The notes beneath the pieces were generated by a model. It was not told the DNA's origin. It did no database searches and was given only the letters and a program-made list of their open reading frames with translations. A DNA stretch of 64,000 nucleotides from Tubiluchus corallicola (taxonomy: Eukaryota > Priapulida > Priapulimorpha > Priapulimorphida > Tubiluchidae), in assembly GCA_030141605.1 (NCBI GenBank), contig JAQGDQ010000153.1:381501-445500 (forward strand), given 5' to 3'. Position 1 is the stretch's first letter; each line of letters begins with the position of its first letter. A program made the position numbers and the translations under genes. Of the stretch, positions 47,753 to 59,500 are shown piece after piece.

Positions 47753-47775
47753 ACACATACTTATACACACACAGA
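47626..47775. repeat. AC/TG microsatellite flanked by a 22-bp inverted repeat
   Basis: A (CACG)n/(CA)n core at 47685-47750. GTGTGTATAAGTATGTGTAC (about 47645-47665) has its reverse complement GTACACATACTTATACACAC at 47751-47770. It abuts the truncated 3' end of the minus-strand LINE. Confidence 0.85.
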
Positions 47776-47779
47776 TATA

Positions 47780-50160
47780 TATAAATTGATTAAGAAAAAT
47801 AGTTTGACTATTTTCGTCTTTGAGATATGAATAGAAAGGTTGAACAGCAGGTGGAAAATTTTTGCACATATTGTTCCCAACAGATTGAAAGAAAGTATTA
47901 AGAGCATTGGCTGTGCTAACATGGTTAGTTTCTGTCTGTCCGTGTTATTAGAGGAGCGATTCTAGTTGTAAGTAAATCATGCAGCTCGGCTAAAAAGTTT
48001 GCTTGTTAAAATTATTGGTGTCCCTTTTGAGTTTTTTAGAATTATTTTTTTGGATGTTGGCAGACTTAGAGATCATAAAAATAGGAAAGTGATCTGCCAC
48101 TTCTGCTATTATCACTCCTGATATTAGTGTGCGTTGCGGGCAATTAGTGTATATGTGATCGATGAGTGTTTGCGAATGGTAATGATTGGGGTAAGTCTAG
48201 AAGAGATAATCATATTTAAGTAGTCAGAAATACAATGTTTTTCATAATGTTGCAGAAAATTTATATTTATGTCTCCGCAGATGTAAGCAGAATGTCCAGT
48301 AGCGTTTAGTTTTGTAAGAATGAGTTCCATTTCTTCATGAAAATGCGTAGCAGTGACTTGGATGTCTATGTATCGTTGTTTTGATGTCTACCTAGAGATC
48401 TTCGCATTGAATTGTACTGGTTATGTTTGGCAAGGCGTCCCTATTAACTTTTTTTTACAATTTATAGAAAAATCTTGAATAACCGTAATCTAAATTTTTT
48501 CTAATATCCATTGCAACACCACCTGCTTTTGTTGGGGAGAATTTTTGGATATCAAGTTGTAATCTTGAATATTGCATAAAAAGGGAGTTTGATCATTATG
48601 CCGTGTTTCTGACACGGCTATTGCATCAGGAGGGTACACAAAGTGATTAATCACTTCTTGCATGTTGTCAAAGTTTTTAGTTAAACTATTTAAATTAAAG
48701 TGAACTAAGAAAAAATCATTGGAATTTGTGACCAGTTTCTTTCATTAGGTATAGAAAAAAGCTTTTAGTACTTACTGGTACAGTGTGCTATGTAGTTGTC
48801 AGGATCTTAAAGGTCGTGTTTGTCAGGCAGAAACAGTGAATTTATATTAGTTAAGGGAGTGCAATCATGCGTGCAGAAAATTCCAAAATCTCTCTGTTCT
48901 CGCATTGCTGAAAAGGGAAAACATTATTTAAGCATGGAGTACAGTAGTATGGAGTATCACCATTGGCTAAGATGTAAAATTGTTGTAATGTAAATGTGGT
49001 GCACTTCAAATGGCACCAATTAAAACAAAGCTCACACAAAATACTATTTTGTCTTTCTTTATAATTGTGTGTACAAACTGAACAAGGAAACATTGCCATA
49101 ATCAATAAAAAGAGTTAACAATACAAATTTAGTTTTAGAAACCTGTTAAGTCCTCTTATTTCTGTATCTCAGTAATTCGACTATTGTCGTTTGCTCTTAG
49201 AAAAACCTTGCCATTCTAGGTCCAACAGTATTTCATTCCATGCTCTTTTGCGTATTCTCGACATCTTAGGTGAAGTTTTCTTCTTCTCACAGTCAACGAT
49301 TCATTTATAAAAATCTGGTGTTCACTGTAAGATGTATAGTCCAGTTCGGTTTCTAGCATTATAGAGTTCATCCCTTTTATCCCTACGAGTGAACTAGACA
49401 ATAATGCCTGGTGGTTGCTTATTTTTCCTCGATACGGCTAATCTGTGTGATGTACTTATATCATGAGGACGTAGATGAACTCTTGCATGTTTTGCCACAC
49501 TCAGAACGATGTCATTTGTGTTCTCTCCATTATTTACAGGAATGCCGGCAATTTCTAAGTTGCCCCTTCGTTCACATTGTTCTTGTTTGTCAAGTAGGTC
49601 CTCTGTATACTCTTATTTTCGTCTTCAATGTGCCAATTGTTTTATTTTCGTCTTTCAAGTTATTCACTTCTCTCTGTTCATTTTCTAATTGTGTTTTAAA
49701 CTGATCAAACTGATCAGAAATGAACTGCTGAGATTTTGCCAAGTGACTCACTTCTGTAACTAAGTCATCTATTTTGGTTACCTTGCCACTGATAAATATC
49801 AATTGACTTTGTAAACCACGAACTACTTTTAGAATTTCCTCTGTGGACAGTCCATTGTAAGTTGGTGGTACATATGTGGTAGACACTGTAGCCTGTAGGG
49901 AAAACATGTGCTGATACAGCAGGGTTTGCGATTACGATCCATGTAGGCAACTGGCGCTAGCCCATGAGTGGAGGTAAGACGTTCTCCATAGTGTTAAAAA
50001 CTCGCTGAGGAGTTGCTTGATGTGTTACTGCTTCGCAGGTTGGTATGTGTACTTGCTTTTCAGTATAAATTTCAGAGTTACTTGGACTTGTCAGCAAAGG
50101 ATCTGGGCTAGTGAAGGCAATCGTGCTAGCAGCCATGTTGTTAGCATAGTTCACAGATGT
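47780..50160 (-). mobile_element. CR1-like LINE: ORF1, PHD finger and endonuclease, truncated before RT
   Basis: Read right to left on the minus strand. ORF1 spans about 50154-49110: a Pro/Thr-rich start, a coiled coil (FISGKVTKIDDLVTEVSHL), CERRGNLEIAGIPVNNGENT, STSHRLA, and IFINESLTVRRRKLHLRC with KYCWT. ORF2 starts with a PHD finger at 49093-48910 (PCSVCTHNYKERQNSILCEL, then WCHLKCTTF and YYCTPC). Next come endonuclease blocks YPPDAIAVSETRHND and YICGDININFL and the linker NNMCKNFPPAV. Sequence stops at the microsatellite, before the reverse transcriptase. Stops and frameshifts show it is dead. Confidence 0.8.
48851..49105 (-). CDS. PHD-type zinc finger at the start of LINE ORF2
   Basis: Open frame with CSVC, CELC, WCHLKC and CTPC zinc ligands and the FPF that follows the finger in this LINE group. 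The ligand set appears intact, unlike the copy at 46470-46735. Confidence 0.65.
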   Translation of the reverse strand: MIMAMFPCSVCTHNYKERQNSILCELCFNWCHLKCTTFTLQQFYILANGDTPYYCTPCLNNVFPFQQCENREILEFSARMIALP

Positions 50161-50199
50161 ACCTGAACAATAGTCAGATGGAATTTACGATTGTGGAAC

Positions 50200-52182
50200 A
50201 GCACTGACGCTTGTAGTGCCAATATATTAATACGTGTATGTTGCATACTGTAACATTATGAACATAATATGCCCATATTAGGCATTAAGTAATCATCGTT
50301 ACCTGAATAAAACAATTAAATCCACATCATTACTGCAACGAATCAGTCTAATTTAGCTGACAAATAACATAGTAACATATGAGCATTGTAACACTTCTCA
50401 CGTGACATGCTGCATACAAGGCGAGGTCTCCTCCAGCACTTGGGTAGGACCGGTCCTTCCTCACGCACGTTGTGGTAATGCAGCAGAATTCGGTTTACAC
50501 AGCTTTCCCTCCAACAGGCCGGACACGTAGTAGAGTCTCTGGAGATCGGATAATGAGAAGATCATCTCCTCAGAGTACCCACGCAGAACGGAAGCGATTT
50601 AGATCGTCGAACGTGAAGTCAAAGGTGACAATATCTTTATCCAACGAGAAGGTGATTAGGCTATCTAATGAATGCCTAATTTAACAAATGTCTCTCAGCG
50701 ATTGTGTAACTGACGAGGTTTCACCAGCAGAAGAAGAACAGCGTTCACCAATGAATAGGAAGAACATAGTAATGAACAAACCATCCATTTCTTGTTCAAT
50801 CATCGTAAAAGAAACCATGATATAGTTATATCTGAGCATTTTTCAACACGGCCATTCTACTCTCTCTGCCACGTAGGCCAATACGTCTAATCCAGGCCTC
50901 GAAAGCTAGCCGACCAATCAGAAACGAGTTCTGGGTGAAGTGACCTCAGTAGTACAGCGACGAAGCTTTCACACTTGTTCAAACACGGGGATAATATTAT
51001 CATGGAAAAGAAATGTTGCTAAACGTACTTTCGCTTAAAAAATACAAGTCATGTTGAAACGAAACGAATTTCATCTTCTTATGCCTAATTACATATTTAA
51101 AGTAGCTTAACAGAAAAATGGCTTCATTTAATGGTAACTTCATCGAAAATAATGCTACTCTTGACTAAAGAAGGCAGCACAAGATTGGAACATAAAAATC
51201 AATACATCAATATTATCAATCATTAAGTAAACAATTCGTGATACCGTTGAGATTAATACTTAAAGTGAAAAATAATTAGTTGCAGTAATCTGCTGGATGG
51301 GGGACCATCACACAAACCATGACTACTGACAGCGGTGTCCGCCATTTCGGAAGTACGTGTTGATAATCAACTTGACTGCCTTTGAAAGACTGGAATTTGA
51401 GTTATTTTGCTTATACTTTCCCCTACGAAGTTCAATAAACCCTTTACGTGAAAGTGTGTCGTATCCACTGTCTCATAAAACGTATTTAGAAACAACTAAA
51501 TATCAATATTTTAAATCTTAGGCAGCTATTCGAAAAACGTGTAACATCGCCACTGCCGTGGCGCCATTTATAGTTCATTACATTTTGAGGCTCATAAATA
51601 TGCCTTGTTTAAACTTAAATATTTTAGCCTATCGGGCTTTCTTTTCCAATTTTCTATGAGGTTCTTTCAAATATCGCTTATTAAAATTTAATTATAAAAT
51701 TAAAAATGGTCTTGTACAGTCGAAATGAAATGATAATGCTACTTGATTGCACAATACAACTATTATACAACAATACAACCATTTTAACTATCATTAGTTT
51801 CTCCTGGACGAAACTTCGAAACTCCAAAGCTGCTTTCGCCAAACATGAATATGGCGGTCTGCAGCGTGTCGAGTGTCCAGTCCCCTTACATTTACAGCAC
51901 CTTGGTCCTTCTTCTAACTCTATGGTTCAAACTTTTATTTTCGATTAGTTGAGTCTGTTGATCAGCCGGTCGTAACAGATGTACGATCGTTGCTAGATAG
52001 AGTAGACATCTGGAGTCGTGTAGAGAAAAGGCATCGGATGTTTATTATTATTTTTTATTTTGAAAAACGGTATAAGTATGCTTTGAAGTTAATGAAGCTG
52101 TGTGTAAAAACGTAAGTGATACCGGTTCCACTTGGCATTTGTTCTACCACAGTTACGGTGACTGTGCATACTAGCATAAATC
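50200..52182. other. Region upstream of the possible WDR61 start; possible promoter
   Basis: No firm gene. It is less AT-rich near 50400-51000 and has a CCAAT box (GACCAATCAG at 50911-50920). A 67-codon frame, 50484-50684, with TGRTRSRVSGDRIMRRSSPQ looks somewhat coding but has no recognised domain; it might be an exon of an unidentified gene. Confidence 0.35.
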
Positions 52183-52185
52183 ATG
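52183..52185 (+). CDS. WDR61: Possible first coding exon of WDR61 (ATG then donor)
   Basis: ATG directly followed by GTAAGTTATC, a strong donor in phase 0. Joined to 56434 it gives [17 protein letters not shown], close to the N-terminus of known WDR61 proteins. It would create a 4.2-kb first intron that holds a LINE and a hairpin. Another start between 55000 and 56400 is not excluded. Confidence 0.35.
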
Positions 52186-52739
52186 GTAAGTTATCCTCCC
52201 AGTACTCAGTAGACGTTATTGCACGCTAAAGGAACATTAGGGGTGGCTGACTCGATAACTTACGTTCATTCGCCACCCCTTCACCTATACATTATAATGG
52301 AAATTAATATTATTATATTATGTTTTGTTTCAATTGTTTGACAGTAATGTACTAATAGTAGCCCCCTAATATTTTTTTACTGACAGGTGAAAAATAAACG
52401 TATTTTAATTTTCTAATCTAAAGGAAAACGGCGAATTTTTAGACCATACCTTTGACATAGTAAATAAATAAGCTCACTATTTATAATTAAGATAAGTAAC
52501 AAAAAAGTTATAATTTTATACAACTTTCAATGGCATTAGAAAAGTCCACAAGTAGTTACTGAATTTAGTAGTGAGTGCACAGATAGTTATTGAATTGGCG
52601 GTGAAAAGGTGGCAAAAGAACTCAGTTATGAAAGCCAGCCATTAGGGACCGAATTTATGTACAGTTTTTTGCCAAACCAAATTTGAACCGAATTTCACAA
52701 AATTTTATTTAACCGAAACCTATTAGCTTCCAAAGTACT

Positions 52740-54612
52740 TCATGACTTTTTTTCTTAATTTACATCAATGATTTGGCACACTGTTCTGATTTCCCCGTCC
52801 GGTTATTTGCAGATGATACGAACCTATTCTTACATGGTACTAATCTTAGCCAGCTTCATCTCAAGACTAACAATGAACTAGACAAGATAGATACATGGAT
52901 GAGGGCTAATAAGTTAACAATAAACTATGAAAAAACAAAATATATGCTTATTTCTAGCCAAGCCTTTGATGCATGTAATACTTTTAAACTGTTTATGGGG
53001 GATCATGAATTAATTGCAGCCGATAATATAAAATACTTAGGTTTGTACATTGATAATACATTGTCATGGAAAACTCAAATTAAATCAGTCACGTATAAAC
53101 TTAATAAGCTCATTGGTCTTTTTGCTAAAGTGCACAATTTCTTAGGCACCTTCATCTTACGAATGCTTTACTACTCACTTGCATATCCTTATCTCCAGTA
53201 TTGTATCCTGTGCTTTGGTACTGCAAAAACATCTGTCCTAAAACCACTCATTACAGCCCAGAATAAGATAGTGAAAATTATTACATTTAGCCCATATCAT
53301 GCTTATGCTACAACCTCTTTGGTAAAACTTAAACTGTTAAAACTTAATGAAATTTGCCAGTTAGAGCTGGCTAAATTCATGTATCAGTTTGTAAATAAGA
53401 ACTTACCTGAACTATTCTCTAACTATTTTACTACCATATCTGAAATCCATAACTACGAACCTAGATCTGCCACTCATGGTCTATATTTTATGCCCAGATT
53501 CTGTACCACTCATAGATTAAGTACTATCAAATATCAAGCTGTTAAATTCTGGAATTGTTTGAACAGTAATAGTAAAGATTCTAACAGTATCTATATTTTG
53601 ATCTCTAAACAATTGCTATTATCTTACGCTGATTAATGTTAAGCTCTTACTCGACTATATTCTATTTTCTTTACCTAACTTAATAATCCTAACTACATTA
53701 ATATTCATAAAACTGAAAATACTACAGCATGGCATGAATCTGCGGCTCAGAAAATGTACTCTAATACTCAATTAAATTTTTTTTCTCAATTATTGAATAA
53801 TGAGCTACTGATTCGTACTTTGAATGCTGTTACTTTACAAATTAGTTAATCCACAGGCCATTACAGATGTTATCCTAAATATCAGGAAATACTCTGTCTT
53901 TCTTCTCTTCTTTACAACAGAGTAATTATTAAAGTCATACCGCAATACTATTTTATGGGTAAAGTTTCAGGTGTTGTTCACAGATTGCACAAGTCATACC
54001 TCTCTCTTGTAAAATTACTAAAAAACCTGTATAGCTAAATGTTTTTCTCATCAGTATATTGAGAATTATATTATTTAGTATTATTGTCCAAGTCAGTAGA
54101 TTTGTTCTTAACCAATAAGCCTAGAAATAATGAAGTTGAACTCAAATCAAAATGTATTTAACTCCTGTTGTTGATTAATTGCTTTATTAACCCAAAGAGT
54201 TTTTACCATTTCATTACACAATTTTGACCTGTATTTCACATAAAATCTAGATGCTTTTTTTAGTTTAATCAAGATTGACCTTATTTTGTTGCCCGCTAAT
54301 TAAAGTACATGTATTTTCTTTACTCTGGATTACTTAATTATATAGCAAATGTCATAATTGTAAAATTATTAATGTTTCCTAAATTAAACTGATAACATTA
54401 ATGCCCACCAGTGTCTAAAAATCATTTTATCTATATTCGCTAAACGATAGCAGACTAGGTGACTTTATAGTCTTTTCGCTATTCTTTCTCTAGTTCTAGA
54501 TCTATCTATGTATTTTAATCATTCTTCAAAACTTATTAGCGATTCTTTTATTAATCATGTTTTATTGTAGTATTATAAAGAGATAAATAAATTAAAATTG
54601 AATTGAATTGTA
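52740..54612 (+). mobile_element. LINE reverse transcriptase 3' half with 3' UTR and tail
   Basis: Begins inside the reverse transcriptase at FFLIYINDLAHCS and runs open to TAA at 53634. The catalytic FADDT box, NKLTINYEKTKYMLI, YLGLYIDNTLSW and the C-terminal AVKFWNCL block are all present. A roughly 970-bp 3' UTR ends in TTAAAATTGAATTGAATTG, a short-unit tail typical of CR1/L2-type elements. The 5' part is missing. Confidence 0.85.
52746..53636 (+). CDS. Non-LTR reverse transcriptase, 5'-truncated ORF
   Basis: An uninterrupted frame of almost 300 codons with RT motifs 5 (FADD), 6 and 7 and the thumb. It copies LINE RNA at the target site in intact elements. Having lost the fingers, most of the palm and the endonuclease, it cannot work alone. 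Its openness suggests a fairly recent insertion. Confidence 0.8.
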   Translation, partial: LFFLIYINDLAHCSDFPVRLFADDTNLFLHGTNLSQLHLKTNNELDKIDTWMRANKLTINYEKTKYMLISSQAFDACNTFKLFMGDHELIAADNIKYLGLYIDNTLSWKTQIKSVTYKLNKLIGLFAKVHNFLGTFILRMLYYSLAYPYLQYCILCFGTAKTSVLKPLITAQNKIVKIITFSPYHAYATTSLVKLKLLKLNEICQLELAKFMYQFVNKNLPELFSNYFTTISEIHNYEPRSATHGLYFMPRFCTTHRLSTIKYQAVKFWNCLNSNSKDSNSIYILISKQLLLSYAD

Positions 54613-54710
54613 TATACTCTACAGTTGTGAGCAGATAAGAATGAATTTAACTTATTTGCAATTGTTGCAAGATTTACACTTTCTTCTGCTAAATTACCAA
54701 GAAAACCCAT

Positions 54711-54830
54711 ATATGTGCATCATAGAAATCAACGACTTCACGGCATTCAGACGCATTACCCCAAATATATGTATATATGGGGTAATGTGCCTGAATGCAG
54801 TGAAGTCGTTCATTTCTATGATGCACATAT
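54711..54830. repeat. Hairpin with about 57-bp imperfect arms
   Basis: Left arm begins ATATGTGCATCATAGAAAT, right arm ends ATTTCTATGATGCACATAT. The inner ends are ATTACCCCA and TGGGGTAAT, with a short TATATGTATATA loop. Only about four mismatches and one small bulge separate the arms. It lies upstream of WDR61 exons on the same strand. Confidence 0.85.
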
Positions 54831-54839
54831 ATATATCAA

Positions 54840-56433
54840 TTTTTTTGCCATTGTTATACATACACAAGTATCATACAAGTACATTATACATATGCAAGTA
54901 AAATAATTATGTATAACCAGTTAAAAAACTGCAATTTTTTAATTTCAATTTTACAAAGCGACAGCTTACTACACACAAACAGTGCATTAAAAATAGTTTA
55001 TCAGACCTAGTTGTATTACTTAATGGCGTGCTTCTTGGACAGCAATGACAAATTGTAAAAACGAATTTTTTACTGGTCGCAACCAAGTTCAATCAAACTG
55101 AATCAAAACAGAAGTTTTAGCATTAAGTTTTTGTTATACTTCACCAAAACCGAATTTCTTAACAAAAAAATCTCTGAAACAGAACTGTACTAAATTTTTT
55201 TTGATTCAGTACCAAAAAAAATCAGTCTGTTTCCAAATTTTGGTGCATCTCTATCAGCCACCCTCAAGATGTACACTCCCTTGTCTGTGTATATCAAAGT
55301 GTACACTTTTCTATTACCTATAATATTAATAAATGGCAAAAACTGTTTTGATAATTAAGTATTGTTTGTACTACCAGGGACAAATTTGTTTGAGCAGTTG
55401 TAAGGTTGATCTGTAGTGTCCAAAGTGGCAATTACTAAATTTGCACTTGGATAATTTGCATTTAACTTTGTGCACAAACAAAACCATTGTGATAAACTCA
55501 AACATTAAGGCAAGTAATAACAAATTAACATTTTTTCTGGTTAGAATGACTATGTGAGGAGAAGTGAAGTAACTTAAAATGCTTTTTCCTTGCCATAGCA
55601 TTGTGCAAGTTCTAGAAAACTTGGCCCATTTAATGTGTAGGGATGCACAGAGATTTATTGTGTAGCCAGTTTCGATTTTCAACTCAGATCGCATATGTAT
55701 TGTACTAAATTTTAGTGGTGGCATCATCCGTAAATGCACTGGAGAAGCATAATTATCTAACTTAACGTGCAGCTTTACTAAGGAATGAAAAAATATTTTT
55801 TTAAAATACAAGTCCTCTGTTAGAAGTTCAGAACAGATATTACATGATTAGTGATATGAGACTGTACAGTTAGACTTAAATTGACTATTGCTGTAAATTT
55901 TGTGGCATGCAGTGCAATCCGCTGTCCGCAGTTATGTGTGTTGTCGTCATGAGCAGTTTGTTAAATGATACCAAAACTAGATGCTTGGGAAGCACTCTGT
56001 TCCATTTGCCTTAGTCTCAAGAAACTCTTGCACATTAAGTTACCAAGTTGGCATAGAGACCAACAAAAAATTTAAGAAATATCTCTATTTGGTTGGAGCT
56101 AGTTATCCAAAGATTATTAAAACTGAATGTGAGACATGTTGTAATCTTATCATTGTAAGAACCTGAAAAACAAAGAGTAGAACTCTAATTAATAAGGGAT
56201 TGTTAGAATTTTGTAAAGAGCATCTCACGTCAAGAGCAAATGTGAGTTATAAATCATCCATTATAAAAACTTCTGTCTAAACTAAAATTTGCAAACATTT
56301 CATTTATATTTTCTAAAATCTTTATCATGCAAAAACCTAATTAAATTTTGTAAAGGCAACATTTTAAATTTTTAATGCATATGCTGCGATGCACAAAAGT
56401 TTTGTTGATAATGTAGTGTTTGTCATCTTCTAG
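54840..56433. other. Unassigned region before the first firm WDR61 exon
   Basis: No gene recognised. The 146-codon minus-strand frame at 55371-55811 has no domain and is not supported by splice sites. A minisatellite-free, AT-rich stretch otherwise. Confidence 0.45.
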
Positions 56434-56567
56434 TATCAAGTTGCATTTAAACAAGAAAACGCTCACGAAGATGCTATCTGGACATGTGCTTGGCAACGGG
56501 ATGCAAAAGAACACATAGATAATATAGTTACTGGCTCTGTGGATAACAATGTCAAAGTGTGGAAATG
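56434..56567 (+). CDS. WDR61: WDR61 exon (blade start)
   Basis: Phase 0 in, phase 2 out; encodes [20 protein letters not shown] to VKVWKW. The donor is GTGGGT; a later GT would break the frame. Confidence 0.93.
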
Positions 56568-59500
56568 GTGGGTATCTAAATATTTCAAAAACATTTACTC
56601 TTTGGTATTAAAAATATATTAAACAATAGAATTATTATTAAAGCTACTCTAACTTTTTACATAGTTTTTGCCAAGTAAAGAGACCTGCAAACATTTAGGA
56701 TATAGTTTATTGTATTGTATTAATCAAAATTTGCAGTATCTGTTAGTAAGCTACATGAAAGATTATAAGATTGTGCATTTTAAAAAATCAAAATTTCTAA
56801 CTGTCATCTAAGAATACCACAATTTTTGGACAAAATGCAAATGGATAACTGAAGAACTGTGACCAAAATTAGAATTCAAGTCCAGGTTAAATATTTTGAT
56901 ATTTTAGTAAGTTGTTTTGTTAATGGAACTGCAAGTTACTGTATTATCATTAGTTTCTAATCATAAGAATTGTACATCATAAAATTTGGTGTGAGTCACA
57001 TTCATGTCAACGTAAAAGCGCTTGTTCCGTTTTTAGTAAGCTTTGTACTGTGCAAATTTATTTCTTTGAAAAGTGTCATCAGAATAAGATGAAAAAACTT
57101 TTTTAATTGATTTTATACATGTAGGTCAAATGATCAGCTAAAGTTGCGGCATTTATTAGAAGGTCATCAACTTGGTGTGATCTCTGCTGATATTGATTAT
57201 ACAGGAAAATTAATAGCATCTAGTTCGCTAGACAGTGTGATTCGACTGTGGGAAGCTGACACTGGTAATCTGCTACGAACAATCGATGCTGGTCCAGGTA
57301 TGTGTGCTGCAGAATTGTTTTTTTTTATTGTCTAATTTTATTAATTTGATCTCATATCAGGTTACATATAAATCAAGCATGTAATTATCAGCTTTAATTT
57401 TCTTAATTTAGTTGATGCTTGGACCGTTTGTTTTTCGTCTGATGCTCAGTTGTTAGCGACTGGAAGTCACACTGGTGCCATAAACCTTTACAGTGTAGAA
57501 TCTGGTGAAAAAGCATCAGATCTGGATACTAGAGGAAAATTCACGCTCAGTACTGCATTTGTAAGCACATAAATCTTAACAGGTTAAGACAGAAATTAGT
57601 AACACTAAAATTAATAGCCATTGAACACATAAAATTTTAACAAAATTAATGTAAATAATTCTCCATGTTCGTTTATCTGCATACCATAGCATCACACTAT
57701 GCCTTGCTTTACAGTCGTTTCAAAATTATCTCACAAATAGGTTTCAAGATGTCAAATATAACAATATAATTTCTGATAGCCGAGAAATGTTATAAGGTGT
57801 TGTGTTCCACCGGGATCTATTTTGGGGCTGTTGATATTTTTATTGAAAGTAAATGACATAAAAAATAACATTAATAAAGCAAAAATTATTTTATTTGCAT
57901 ATAAATTGAATTGAAGTTCCAGTTTATATAAATCAAATTAACAACGAATTATTCACCCTCTCTAACTGGTTTTATGATGATAAATTATCTTTAAATGTCA
58001 GTAAAACAATAATAATTTTCAGGCCCTAAAGTACAATTATTCCACTTAATCTAAATTTGTGATTGATAATATGAACATCGAAATAGTAACAGGAACAAAA
58101 TTACTGGGTGTAATTTTACAAAAACGTTTAGGCTAGACTTCTCATATTAAACACCCTAAGCAAATTGACAACAATTATTTTTCTTACTAGAGTCCCGATG
58201 GCAAGTTTATTGCAAGTGGTGCCATTGATGGTATAATTAATGTATTTGATTTGGAAACAACCAAAGTGCTCCATACCTTAGAAGGTATGTTTCAAGTTAA
58301 TCACTGTAACAATTTGTTAATTTTAGTTATGAACCACTGGTAAAATAAGTAATGTATTTATCATTTGTGTCTACATATTTCTGTACTTTATATCATTATT
58401 AGTTTAGTAAAAAAATTAGCAGAAGTAGTCCGTAGTCCAGCAATTATTCCTGAGCAGCAGTGAGGATAATAAACTGCCATAATTTGCACAGCCATAATGG
58501 CACCTTTAAAATGCATCAAAAAGTTCTTTTAAACATAATAAGCTGGTCTCAAATTTTTGCAGATGTACAATGGATTTTGATGCTAATGTTGTAAATGGAC
58601 ATTTTCAGGTCATGCGATGCCTATCAGGTCTTTGGCTTTTTCACCAGATTCTCAGTTGCTCATCACTGCTTCCGATGATGGCCATATTAAAATATATGAT
58701 ACGTAAGTAATTTTATGAAATCATAAGCGTATGCATAGCAAACCTAGGCATTCAAGTAGCTTGCTTATAGAGCCCTGATAATTATAATTGCAGCATCTTG
58801 ATACACTCTTTCTTTCAAGTCTTATTGGACATTCTTGCAAGTGTTAATTAACACTGAGCATATTGTATTAGTTATTGATGAGTGTCAGAAAGTAGTTTTT
58901 ATACAACTGTAACAGTATCATTTAATAGAGGACAAAAGGCCGGGCATATATGGAATGTTCAGCCGAATATTTGGCATGTGATAGTTTATAAAAAGCCTTG
59001 CCTGGCTTGATTTTATTAAAGAATGTAGAACTGATCATTTCCTATTTAATCAATAAAGTAGCTTTTTGATCGCCATTTTAAAGTGTCACTCATAAATACT
59101 CATTTCATTTCTCTCTTTGCCATTTTTGTAGCTTCGTTTGTCAGCACACACATTGTTCACTGAGTGAAAAAGTCTATTGCATTTCCCCAGCTTGCGAACA
59201 AACACTACTTTATAAAGAAAAGTCAGGCAGCAACACTAATAAACAAACATAATGTTGAAGCTCAACTAAAGTAGAGATCAGTAAATTTTTTGCTTGGCAA
59301 GAATAGTTGAAAATAATAATATGATTTACTGGTTGTATTTCTGCGGCTGCCACTTACTACTATTTCAATTAGAAATGGTGCAGTTAGCAGTAGCAAAAGG
59401 TTCTTTAATATTTATAGACCAGGATGCTGACAGTCTTAAAGAATTTCTGACAGCACCTGCTGTTAAAAACATTATTCTTTACATTAAATCGATGAACATG

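Noticed and set aside
47780-54612. One LINE insertion inverted by twin priming (minus 5' part, plus 3' part)
   Set aside because: The orientation would fit, but 2.6 kb of unrelated sequence separates the parts, one is heavily damaged and the other open, and the region between endonuclease and FADD is missing from both.
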